Shown here piece after piece: positions 6,256 to 12,781 of a stretch of 12,905 nt of DNA. The notes beneath the pieces are model-generated. The model saw only the letters and a list, made by a program, of their open reading frames with translations, was not told the DNA's origin and did no database searches. This DNA is from JAVBSX01 sp964576215 (GTDB lineage: Bacteria > Planctomycetota > Planctomycetia > Pirellulales > Thermoguttaceae): assembly GCA_964576215.1 (NCBI GenBank), contig CAZNVM010000123.1, forward strand, positions 1-12,905. The letters are read 5' to 3'. The translations under genes were made by a program, and so were the position numbers. Numbering within the stretch: position 1 is the first letter of the stretch; every line of letters starts with the position of its first letter.

Positions 6256-8046
6256 ATGAAACATCTCTACCTGATTGATTACACTATTATTGCTCTCTAT
6301 TTTTTGCCGATGATCGTCATTGCTTGGGTGACGATGCGTCGGGCGGGAAAAAGTTCATCGGAGTTTTTTCTTTCCAGTCGAACAATGCCGTGGTGGTTGC
6401 TTGGCTTTTCACTCGTCTCGACGACGTTTGCCGCCGATACGCCGTTACTTGTCACCGGTCTGGTTCGTAAATACGGCGTCGCCGGTAACTGGCTCTGGTG
6501 GGCGTTCCTATTGACCGGGATGACCACCGTGTTCATTTACGCAAAGCTCTGGCGGCGGATTGGTGTCATGACCGACATTGAGTTTTATGAAGTCCGTTAT
6601 TCCGGGAAGCCCGCCGCGTTTTTACGGGGATTTCGCACCATTTACATCGGCTTGGTGTTCAACACGATGGTGATGGCGGCGGTGACACTGGCCATGCTCA
6701 AAATCGCCGGTACCATGCTGGGAACGCCGCCGATTTACACGCTTATCCTGGGTGGTGCCATCACATTATTGGTAACGATGCTCGGCGGCTTCACCGCGGT
6801 GATCTGGGTCGATTTTCTTCTCTTTTTGGTCGCAATGGCAGGTGCCATACTTGCCGCCATTTTCGTGCTTGGAATCCCGGAGGTCGGTGGTTTAAGCGGG
6901 CTTTTCGGAAACGAGTGCGTGCGTGGTAAAATGTCAATCTTCCCTGATTTTAGCAACACGGATGCGATCATAACATTGCTTGTGATTCCGCTGGCGGTGC
7001 AATGGTGGAGCGTCTGGTATCCCGGTGCCGAGCCGGGCGGCGGCAGTTACGTGGCCCAGCGAATGCTTGCTGCGAAAAACGAAGCCCATTCCGTCGGGGC
7101 CGTGCTCTTTTTCAATTTCTGTCACTACGCCGTAAGACCCTGGCCCTGGATTATCGTTGCGCTCGCGTCCTTGATCGTCTTTCCCGATTTGGAATCGTTA
7201 CAAGAAAGGTTTCCCCACATGGAAAACATGGTGCGGGATGACTTGGCGTATCCTGCCATGTTGACGTTTCTGCCGCCGGGATTGTTCGGCCTGGTGTTTG
7301 TTTCGCTTCTCGCCGCTTACATGTCCACCATCGCCACGCAATTGAACTTGGGAGCGTCTTATCTTGTCAACGATTTTTATCATCGCTATATCAACCGTAA
7401 CGCCAGTGAAAAACAACTCGTCATGGCAGGACGCGTCAGTACGGTTGTCATCATGATTCTCGCCTCACTGATCGCAGTCCACCTTCGAGGGGCGGTCGAG
7501 AGTTTCGAGATTCTGCTCATCATCGGGGCCGGGACAGGGTTGCTTTTCATGCTGCGATGGTTTTGGTGGCGGATCAGTGCTTACAGCGAGATTGCCGCCA
7601 TGGCGATTGCACTCCCGGTGGCGTTGTTTTTCAAAATGGGGGGCGGCGAGCGACTTGGCCTTTCCCCCGGATGGGAACTGGTGATTGCCGTTGCCATCAC
7701 AACGGTCGGATGGATTATCGCTACTTTACTGACGCCGTCGGACGATCCGAAAGTGTTACGCGAATTTCTCCGCCGCACCCGAGCAAATGGGCCTGGCTGG
7801 CAGAAAATCATCGACGAGGCCGCCAGGGATGGGGAACCGATCCCAGACGCTGGTGAACAGTGGTCGGTCCCGATTGGGATTTTCTGCTCGGTGATCGGGT
7901 GCATCGCCGTTTATGCGGCACTGTTCGCCGCCGGGGCTTTCCTGTACGGAAACCACACCACAGGGATTGTACTCACGGTGATTGCCGCGATTTCCGGTGC
8001 GTCGATTTTACTCCTGTGGAATCGCGTTTCCGGAGAAAGAGAATAA
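6256..8046 (+). CDS. Sodium:solute symporter (SSS family)
   Basis: The protein has 596 residues and about 13-14 hydrophobic segments. The start resembles the family: first membrane helix (about 8-28), then MRRAGKSSSEFFLSSRTMPW (27-46), and a second helix with SLVSTTFAADTPLL (52-65), where one half of the sodium site usually lies. AAYMSTIATQLN places Ser357 and Thr358 at the position of the conserved Ser/Thr pair that binds sodium in vSGLT-type transporters. The final ~70 residues include a hydrophilic loop and two more helices. Family members carry sugars, amino acids or carboxylates. The neighbouring lyase would suggest a sugar acid, but that is inference. The gene is alone on its strand and converges on the MATE gene at a shared hairpin. 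No strong Shine-Dalgarno is visible. Confidence 0.93.
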   Translation: MKHLYLIDYTIIALYFLPMIVIAWVTMRRAGKSSSEFFLSSRTMPWWLLGFSLVSTTFAADTPLLVTGLVRKYGVAGNWLWWAFLLTGMTTVFIYAKLWRRIGVMTDIEFYEVRYSGKPAAFLRGFRTIYIGLVFNTMVMAAVTLAMLKIAGTMLGTPPIYTLILGGAITLLVTMLGGFTAVIWVDFLLFLVAMAGAILAAIFVLGIPEVGGLSGLFGNECVRGKMSIFPDFSNTDAIITLLVIPLAVQWWSVWYPGAEPGGGSYVAQRMLAAKNEAHSVGAVLFFNFCHYAVRPWPWIIVALASLIVFPDLESLQERFPHMENMVRDDLAYPAMLTFLPPGLFGLVFVSLLAAYMSTIATQLNLGASYLVNDFYHRYINRNASEKQLVMAGRVSTVVIMILASLIAVHLRGAVESFEILLIIGAGTGLLFMLRWFWWRISAYSEIAAMAIALPVALFFKMGGGERLGLSPGWELVIAVAITTVGWIIATLLTPSDDPKVLREFLRRTRANGPGWQKIIDEAARDGEPIPDAGEQWSVPIGIFCSVIGCIAVYAALFAAGAFLYGNHTTGIVLTVIAAISGASILLLWNRVSGERE

Positions 8047-8121
8047 GATTGCAGACAGCAGATGGCAGACGGCAGATTGCAGAACTCTGCCGTCCGCCGT
8101 CTGCTGTCTGCCGTCTTATTC
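8041..8121. terminator. Long heptamer-built hairpin at convergent gene ends
   Basis: The arms 8041-8076 and 8086-8121 are inverted repeats identical at 32 of 36 positions around a 9-nt loop. Two of the four differences are U-G pairs in the + strand RNA. The left arm consists of 7-bp units (GCAGACA, GCAGATG, GCAGACG, GCAGATT). Both arms include the stop codon of the gene beside them: each gene ends GA-TAAGA before the repeats. The structure should fold in either transcript and probably acts as a bidirectional terminator or 3' protector. There is no clean U-tract, so factor-independent termination is unproven. Confidence 0.75.
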
Positions 8122-9540
8122 TATGCCCGACGCCAGGCGTTTGAATTCAAAAATGAGTAGCAAAACCGCCAGGATGATTGCGCCGAGATCGGAAATCGGG
8201 GTGGAGTACCAAATTCCGTCCAGACCCGTTGCGCCGGGGATTCTTTCAAACACGTAAGGCAGAAAGAGAAGGAGCGGCACCAACAGGAGCACCTGGCGGA
8301 GCATTGACAAAAAAAGCGACAAAAGCGGTTTGCCGCAGGATTGAAAGTAGGATATTGTTATGATCGCAAGTCCGACGCCCGGCAACATAATGGAAAAAAC
8401 CCGCACGGCATGGGTGCCCAGTGAGAGAATTTCCGCACGATTCGGCACGTTCGATTTGATGAACGGCAGAATCAACCATTCCGGCCTGAGCATCACCAGA
8501 ATAAAAGTCAGCGTTGAGAATAAAAACCCGACAAGCAGCGCAAAAGACAGCGTTTGACGCACCCGGTCGAAACGCCGGTTTCCGATATTGTAGCCGACAA
8601 TCGGTTGCATTCCTTGTCCGAGTCCCAAAAGCGGCATGAGAAACAGCATGAACACGGAAAACAGAATCCCCATGATTGCGATGGAAATTTCCGCTCCGTT
8701 CTCCAGACCGTGAATTTTGCCGTAAATCTCGCCGTAATACTTGAGCTGGTGGTTCTGCAAAATCTGCAAAACGCACCCCATGATCTGCATTGCGAACGGC
8801 GGAAATCCGTAGGACGCGATTTGAAAAATCCGTCGATAATCGAACCGGATGTACCGGAATCGAATTTTCAAAAGCGTTCGTCCGCTGAAGTAGAGCCAAA
8901 GAACCCAAACGGAAGAAAGGGCTTGTGCCAGAATCATTGCCAAAGCGGCTCCCCAGATGCCGGTGCCGAGAACCACGAGAAACAGCCAGTCGAAAAAGAT
9001 GTTTGACAGTGCTCCGATGAGCATGGAATACATGGCGACTCGCGGCTGTCCTTCGGCGCGGATAAAGCTGTTGACGCCGAACGAAATCGTCTGGAACAGG
9101 ATTCCGAAAAGAACGAGTCCCAAATACTCTTTGGCAAGCGGCAGAGAAACCGCAGTTGCTCCGAACAAGTAGAGCATCGGTTCGAGAAACAGTGTTCCAA
9201 TCACGGCAAAGAGCAGCGAAATGAGCGCAAAAAGAAAGAGCGATTGTCCGATAATCTGTTCCGCTTCGCCGTTTTTCTTTTCGCCGAGTTTGATCGAAAT
9301 GATCGTTGATGTACCGATTCCGATGAGCATTCCGAAAGCGTTGAAAATCATCACTGCCGGAAAGGAAAGCGTCGCGGCAGTGATCCCGATTTCGCCGATG
9401 GTTTGTCCGATGAAAATCCGACCGACGATATTGTACGTTGCATTGACGACCATGCCGAGTATGGCCGGAATCGAATACTGCCAAAGCAGAACACGAATCG
9501 GAGCATTCTCCAATCGTCGTGTTTGCTCGGAATGGTCCAT
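8116..9540 (-). CDS. MATE family multidrug/metabolite exporter (MepA-like)
   Basis: The protein has 474 residues in two homologous halves of six membrane helices. The first half starts LLWQYSIPAILGMVVNATYN (18-37) and contains NSFIRAEGQPRVAM (157-170), the usual intracellular motif. The second half has MPLLGLGQGMQPIVGYNIGN (302-321), also characteristic. MATE proteins expel cationic compounds or metabolites using sodium or proton gradients. The overall pattern is closest to MepA-type transporters, but the substrate is not predictable. The last codons (LASGIE, then TAA) run into the heptamer hairpin shared with the symporter, and a small degenerate repeat lies directly before the ATG. Single-gene unit with no clear Shine-Dalgarno. 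Confidence 0.92.
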   Translation of the reverse strand: MDHSEQTRRLENAPIRVLLWQYSIPAILGMVVNATYNIVGRIFIGQTIGEIGITAATLSFPAVMIFNAFGMLIGIGTSTIISIKLGEKKNGEAEQIIGQSLFLFALISLLFAVIGTLFLEPMLYLFGATAVSLPLAKEYLGLVLFGILFQTISFGVNSFIRAEGQPRVAMYSMLIGALSNIFFDWLFLVVLGTGIWGAALAMILAQALSSVWVLWLYFSGRTLLKIRFRYIRFDYRRIFQIASYGFPPFAMQIMGCVLQILQNHQLKYYGEIYGKIHGLENGAEISIAIMGILFSVFMLFLMPLLGLGQGMQPIVGYNIGNRRFDRVRQTLSFALLVGFLFSTLTFILVMLRPEWLILPFIKSNVPNRAEILSLGTHAVRVFSIMLPGVGLAIITISYFQSCGKPLLSLFLSMLRQVLLLVPLLLFLPYVFERIPGATGLDGIWYSTPISDLGAIILAVLLLIFEFKRLASGIE

Positions 9541-9546
9541 AGAAGT

Positions 9547-9569
9547 AAATCGGGAAATCGGGAATCGGG
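9547..9569. repeat. Three tandem 7-8-bp units upstream of the MATE start
   Basis: AAATCGGG, AAATCGGG and AATCGGG follow each other, beginning seven bases upstream of the MATE ATG. On the transcript they would form the ribosome-binding region. Confidence 0.7.
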
Positions 9570-9580
9570 CTTGTTATTTA

Positions 9581-9710
9581 ACGTTACACTGGGTGTCGCC
9601 GCGATTTTAGGTTAGGTATTTTTTTAGTTTCGAAAACGTGGAAACAACCTTATTTTCACCTTTTTTTTCCGAACAAAACTATCTTAGTAGCAAGCGGCCC
9701 CACACACCAC
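9581..9710 (+). repeat. Dispersed ~100-bp intergenic repeat, copy 2
   Basis: It aligns with 5981-6110 and shares an exact 23-bp core at 9640-9662. A degenerate partial unit follows at 9711-9750 (AACCTTATTTACCTTATTTT, then GAGCGAAAAA), which suggests tandem growth. Like copy 1, it lies upstream of a minus-strand gene. Confidence 0.75.
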
Positions 9711-9780
9711 CCCAACCTTATTTACCTTATTTTTTGAGCGAAAAAAGGTCGTTTTTTGGTTACGGTTATCCCACGAATCC

Positions 9781-9800
9781 TTGCACTTTGCATTTAATTC
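9781..9800. repeat. Short degenerate heptamer tract
   Basis: TTGCACT, TTGCATT and a degenerate third unit occur exactly where the IS630-like transposase remnant ends (stop at 9794-9796). The repetition is weak on its own and is noted because of its position. Confidence 0.4.
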
Positions 9801-9982
9801 TCTTGGAAAAATGCACGCCATGACCAATCAATCGGACGCCCTGAATCTTGGGGATGTTCGCACGCGATCGCGTAAAGGTGGGTAATTTGCTCCGGGGTGT
9901 ATTTTTCACGTTGACCGTTGTAAGGATCGTCGGCAAGGACAAATTCGGTGAGGAATTCTTTCAAGGCTTTTTCATTGCCACT
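9794..9982 (-). pseudogene. IS630-like transposase remnant (HTH region)
   Basis: This frame has no start codon. It gives KALKEFLTEFVLADDPYNGQ, then REKYTPEQITHLYAIACEHP, QDSGRPIDWSW, and a stop. The run Y/F-T-P-E-Q-I-x-x-L-x-A-I-A-C-E-x-P-x-x-S-G-R-P-I matches the second helix-turn-helix region of many IS630-type transposases, which continue with S-x-W-x-x-R-E-L. All DDE catalytic residues are missing. The preceding sequence stops at an in-frame TAG (9983-9985). It is therefore a fragment cut on both sides, and its downstream end coincides with a heptamer tract. Confidence 0.55.
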
Positions 9983-9990
9983 CTACGCCG

Positions 9991-10092
9991 TTAAGCAATT
10001 CTTGCGGTAGAAAAAATATCCAACAACTCCGGAGCATCCTTCGGCAGCTGTTTCCAAAAAATCTTTTCAAAAATATCGAACAACGGGAATCG
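9991..10092 (-). pseudogene. Unidentified coding-like fragment next to the IS630 remnant
   Basis: The minus-strand frame ends FPLFDIFEKIFWKQLPKDAP, ELLDIFSTARIA, and TAA. It looks protein-like, with amphipathic helices and balanced charge, and lies immediately upstream of the IS630-like remnant in a different frame. It may be the 5' part of the same decayed element, joined by a frameshift, or an unrelated scrap. I do not recognise the family. Confidence 0.25.
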
Positions 10093-10122
10093 TCCACTTG
10101 GAAAATTTCGGATTCCGCCGTT

Positions 10123-10150
10123 TTGAGTGGCGGTTAAAACTGGATAAAAT
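10123..10150 (+). promoter_or_regulatory. Candidate promoter of a truncated transposase gene
   Basis: TTGAGT (10123-10128) and TAAAAT (10145-10150) are 16 bp apart, 75 bp before the transposase ATG at 10226. A small inverted repeat, GGGAAAT-TGGT-ATTTCCC, follows at 10152-10169. Confidence 0.4.
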
Positions 10151-10225
10151 GGGGAAATTGGTATTTCCCAAAATGGCAAAAAAGACCATAATCCGCTTTG
10201 TTTTAGCGAAACAAGGAGGTGAATC

Positions 10226-10447
10226 ATGGCCCCAGGAACGGCAACAACGCCATCCCCATGCGAAGATCGTACTATAATTTTACCCATCGGACAAGAGGAA
10301 TACGAAAAAATCGTGCCGTATCCTCAACAATTTCGGGCGCGGATCGACAAGCATTATCGCTGGAACGCCGAACTTTTTCCCAAAACTTTCGAGAAAGGAT
10401 ACAAGTTACACGACAAAAACACTTTGATATTTGAACATCATTCGTAA
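10226..10447 (+). pseudogene. N-terminal remnant of a transposase
   Basis: ATG at 10226 follows a full Shine-Dalgarno, AAGGAGGT (10213-10220), with 5-nt spacing. The 73-residue product contains ILPIGQEEYEKIVPYPQQFR (18-37) and the stretch ELFPKTFEKGYKLHDK (49-64). The order of a short beta segment, E-Y-E-x-I-V, F-R and then E-L-F-P-x-x-F-x-x-G-Y-x-L-H-D recalls the N-termini of transposases common in cyanobacteria and planctomycetes, which continue for 300-400 residues. Here similarity ends at about residue 64 and the frame closes inside a tract of TTCGTAA-type heptamers. No catalytic domain remains. I cannot name the IS family. Confidence 0.5.
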
Positions 10448-10471
10448 TTCGTAATTCAAAATTCGTAATTC
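10441..10471. repeat. Heptamer tract at the junction of two truncated transposases
   Basis: Units TTCGTAA, TTCGTAA, TTCAAAA and TTCGTAA, then TTCC, lie with a strict 7-bp period. The + strand transposase remnant ends in the first unit, and the minus-strand IS1380-like remnant ends in the last. The tract is thus the exact breakpoint between two converging gene fragments. Confidence 0.8.
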
Positions 10472-10857
10472 CCAAGTGCCGTGCCGCCACAGAGGAAGTT
10501 GTAAGCCATGTTCAAAACGTGATCGGATTCCCTGTAGGGGAGTTTTAGTTTCAGTACGGAAACGCTGTTGATGGCGTCAATGAGTCCGCTTTGGACGACG
10601 ATCTGGTGAATCAGGGCGAGTCCGCTGTGAGCGACGCCGTGTGTTTTTTTGGACACCTCGAAAACGACGGGGGCCGGGGACAACTGGGGACCGCCGAAGG
10701 GGGCTTGAGTTCGATCTGTTCGAAAATCAACGTCCTGCTTGCGACGGGCGAGAGTTACCGTCTTCGGGCCGCGAGAAAGCGCGCCAAGGCCGCTGTGGAG
10801 GATGAAATGGAAACCTGAGGAAAATCGTGATGAAATTTTTCGTTTTTGGAAGAGCAT
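10456..10857 (-). pseudogene. IS1380-like transposase N-terminal remnant
   Basis: The frame is open from well upstream. The first Met near the conserved part is at 10857, inside the 50-bp palindrome. Recognisable sequence includes KKTHGVAHSGLALIHQIVVQ, SGLIDAINS and KLPYRESDHVLNMAYNFLCG followed by GTALGNYEF. H-G/S-G-L-A-L-I, then P-Y-x-E-S-D-H-V-L-N-x-A-Y-N-x-L-x-G-G-T-x-L, is the usual N-terminal signature of IS1380 transposases, which continue with E-L-R-R-N-D. Here the match breaks just before that point, where a heptamer tract begins. The DDE catalytic part is absent, so the element is inactive. The true start is uncertain. Confidence 0.65.
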
Positions 10858-10881
10858 GCTCTTCCAAAAACGAAAAATTTC
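10832..10881. repeat. Perfect 50-bp palindrome
   Basis: Bases 10832-10881 equal their own reverse complement, centred on GCATGC (10854-10859). Each 25-nt arm contains an AT-rich part with TTTTTCGTTTTTGG followed by AAGAGC. RNA from either strand would fold into a hairpin without a true loop and with A- and U-rich ends, as a bidirectional terminator might. It lies at the 5' side of the IS1380-like remnant and about 120 bp before the thioredoxin gene. Confidence 0.9.
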
Positions 10882-10896
10882 CGCTAAACTAACCCT

Positions 10897-10936
10897 GCCA
10901 CGCTGTACGTTTCGCGTGCCACGCGCTGCACGTTTC
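10897..10936. repeat. Imperfect tandem duplication (~20 bp, two copies)
   Basis: TGCCACGCTGTACGTTTC (10897-10914) is followed directly by TGCCACGCGCTGCACGTTTC (10917-10936), differing by a two-base insertion and one substitution. It lies in the thioredoxin upstream region, where I could not assign a promoter. Confidence 0.6.
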
Positions 10937-11004
10937 AATTTCCGCCCGCAACTAATCTTGAAAATTTTAATAAAATTGCGATTCAGACATTCTACATTTT
11001 TTTT

Positions 11005-11319
11005 ATGCTTGAGCTTACCGAAAACAATTTTAACGAACTCGTTCTTCAATCTGAAATTCCGGTGTTGGTGGACTTTTGGTCGCCGACCTGCGGGCCGTGT
11101 CGGGCACTGGTTCCGATCCTGGAGGCATTGGCCGAAGCGAATGAAGGCGAAGCCCTGATCGCCAAGGTCAACGTGTTCGACTGTCCGAACATCGCCCAAA
11201 AATACGGCGTCAGTACGCTTCCGACCCTTACGGTTTTCAACAAGGGGGCTGTCGTCGAGCGAATGATGGGCATACAGTCCCGGGAAAAACTACAGGACGC
11301 TTTGGATGAATTGATTTGA
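11005..11319 (+). CDS. Thioredoxin
   Basis: The 104-residue length is standard for thioredoxin. The active site is DFWSPTCGPC (23-32), with redox Cys29 and Cys32. The cis-proline motif is STLPTL (70-75, Pro73), and the closing strand and helix are TVFNKGAVVERMMGIQSREK. Thioredoxin reduces protein disulfides in the cytoplasm using thioredoxin reductase, which is not encoded here. The residue before the first Cys is Thr instead of the usual Trp, which may alter partner preference or redox potential. Cys60 is an additional cysteine. The gene is preceded by the mobile-element graveyard and has no visible Shine-Dalgarno. It converges on the acetyltransferase gene with a 14-nt gap, too short for a hairpin terminator between the stops. 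Confidence 0.95.
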   Translation: MLELTENNFNELVLQSEIPVLVDFWSPTCGPCRALVPILEALAEANEGEALIAKVNVFDCPNIAQKYGVSTLPTLTVFNKGAVVERMMGIQSREKLQDALDELI

Positions 11320-11333
11320 CACCATTCGGGCAA

Positions 11334-11897
11334 TTACGGCGGTCCGCCGGATTCCGGAAGGCGGGCTTGGAAGTTGTGCACATCCAGCGGCCCTTCGGGA
11401 AACGGTTCGCCCGTCAATTCGTAGTACATCGGGCAATTCGACCGCATGGAAATCGGCAGGTCGTCTTCGTTACGCATGACGGTGTGGTCTTCCGGCAGCT
11501 TCCAGCCTTGCGAAGCGTAAAAATCGACAAACGGTTCCTTGCAGAAAAGAATCGCGTACACAAATCCCCGCCGCTTCGCTTCGGCAAGGGTTTCGGCAAG
11601 CAATCGGTGAGCCAATCCGGAGTGCCGATGTTCCGGGGCAACCGCGACCCCTTGGATACTTGCAACGTAGTAACGAAAATTCCACGTCGTCGTAATCGCC
11701 CGAACCACGACCGCAACGTGTCCGACAACTTGATGATCGATCCGGCAAAGCACCGTAAAGACCGGGGCCGTCTTGTGCCATTGCCGGTGTTGACGAAAAA
11801 TCCCCTTCCAATCGGGAAAATTTTCCCCGAGGAATTCCCTGATGCTCTCGTCCAAGGCGGCATCAATGTCCTGTTCGTCGATGATCTGGATAGACAA
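11334..11897 (-). CDS. GNAT family N-acetyltransferase
   Basis: The protein has 187 residues. The acetyl-CoA binding region is SIQGVAVAPEHRHSGLAHRL (80-99), with R-x-x-G-x-A at 91-96. The C-terminal GNAT motif is FVDFYASQGW (123-132), with Tyr127 as a possible acid. The tail MYYELTGEPFPEGPLDVH (158-175) recalls acyltransferases of the NodA/AAC(2') type, but similarity is loose. The acceptor is unknown. The start is TTG at 11895-11897. No ATG or GTG occurs in frame up to the preceding stop (TGA at 11958-11960), and the next internal Met is at residue 141. The TTG lies at the edge of an AAATGAG heptamer pair, so the native 5' end may have been replaced. No Shine-Dalgarno is visible, and expression may be weak. 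Confidence 0.87.
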   Translation of the reverse strand: MSIQIIDEQDIDAALDESIREFLGENFPDWKGIFRQHRQWHKTAPVFTVLCRIDHQVVGHVAVVVRAITTTWNFRYYVASIQGVAVAPEHRHSGLAHRLLAETLAEAKRRGFVYAILFCKEPFVDFYASQGWKLPEDHTVMRNEDDLPISMRSNCPMYYELTGEPFPEGPLDVHNFQARLPESGGPP

Positions 11898-11909
11898 ATG
11901 AGAAATGAG
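11896..11909. repeat. Two tandem heptamers at the acetyltransferase start
   Basis: AAATGAG occurs twice in a row. The first unit overlaps the TTG start codon of the minus-strand gene by two bases. Confidence 0.6.
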
Positions 11910-12055
11910 AAAACTTAAGAATCGGACGTGTCCCAGCGAAAACGGACAGTGAAAGCGTCAACAGCACGTTACCGCTGACGGAAAAACAGGTTTTTCAGGT
12001 ATAGGGAACAGAGAAGTTTTTGTAAGGAACTGCCAAGAATTAAAATACCCGTTAC

Positions 12056-12151
12056 GATTCGGTGGAATTTTCGAGAGGGCTTGCAATGGCGCGCCCTTAG
12101 TAGGGTGCTACTAAGGGCGCGACATCTCGAACGGAACATTCCACTGAACCG
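12056..12151. repeat. Nested inverted repeat with a perfect 13-bp stem
   Basis: The inner stem is perfect: CGCGCCCTTAGTA (12090-12102) and TACTAAGGGCGCG (12109-12121) around a 6-nt loop, GGGTGC. Outside it, TTCGGTGGAAT on the left and its near-complement ATTCCACTGAA on the right (10 of 11), plus TCGAGA/TCTCGA, extend the symmetry with unpaired stretches. No U-tract follows. Confidence 0.7.
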
Positions 12152-12269
12152 TTTGAAAAACACTCGTCCCGCAATTTTTGGGCAATTTATTTTTTGACCG
12201 TTTCTAAGGAAGCTACTGATCGAAACCAGGCAGACTTCTCCGTTTATTCGAGTATTCCTTGGCACAGTT

Positions 12270-12293
12270 GCCTCCGCTTCTGCCTCCGCTTCG
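12270..12293. repeat. Two tandem 12-bp units
   Basis: GCCTCCGCTTCT is followed by GCCTCCGCTTCG. It lies in a gene-free stretch with no other visible role. Confidence 0.5.
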
Positions 12294-12475
12294 TCGAACA
12301 GTATCATTCTACTCCTCTTACCGGCGGTGTCAACAGCAATTCCTCATGCAAAAGAGTTTGTAGAGACCAAAAAAGAAAGGATCGGTATGCGACCAAAGAA
12401 CTTACACAAAAGGCATACGTATCGAGTTTGACTTGTAGTTTGTCCTATCGCGGCCCAGCCGCAACCAAAGTTTTC

Positions 12476-12555
12476 ATCAACAGATACAACAGATATTTTT
12501 TGAGAAAATTCAAGCTTCCTCTTTCTTATCTGTTGCATCTGTAGCATCTGTTGAT
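12476..12555. repeat. Hairpin built from 9-bp tandem units
   Basis: The left arm ATCAACAGATACAACAGAT (12476-12494) is complementary to a right arm made of ATCTGTTGC, ATCTGTAGC and ATCTGTTGA (12528-12554). The stem is 10 bp plus 8 bp with a 9-nt bulge on the right. It resembles in design the heptamer hairpin at 8041-8121. It may end transcripts from the right-edge gene. Confidence 0.6.
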
Positions 12556-12781
12556 CACCATTTTTAGCCCGATCAAACCATAATCGCCGTCAAAAACACA
12601 CCTCAAAAAAAATTCTGTAACCTGTTGATTTACAATCGTTTAAAGCAAATATAAATATAAAATCCTGAATTTTTTAAATGATTTTAAACATTAGTAGTAC
12701 AAAGAGCAGAAGAAGTCATAGAATCGTTACTGCCCGAATGTAACCGTTTATCCGGTAATGCTCATAATTTGACTGTATATT

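Larger units (their letters stand above)
11910..12781. other. Long intergenic region without recognisable genes
   Basis: I find no protein family in any frame across these 870 bp. The longest frames have atypical composition and no motifs. The region contains a nested inverted repeat at 12056-12151, a 12-bp tandem pair at 12270-12293, a repeat-built hairpin at 12476-12555, and very AT-rich sequence from about 12590 onward. No tRNA was recognised. Confidence 0.55.

Noticed and set aside
8246..9484. A 412-codon frame on the same strand as the MATE gene.
   Set aside because: The product is Arg/His-rich without hydrophobic segments, whereas the overlapping MATE frame has all family motifs. It is an out-of-frame shadow.
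10858..11199. N-terminal extension of the IS1380-like frame up to 11199.
   Set aside because: This part is antisense to the thioredoxin gene and reads the palindrome twice. It has no transposase similarity and is only an accidental continuation of the open frame.
8041..12555. Possible CRISPR array from repeated units.
   Set aside because: The repeats are 7-9 bp, contiguous, without spacers, and no cas gene is present.
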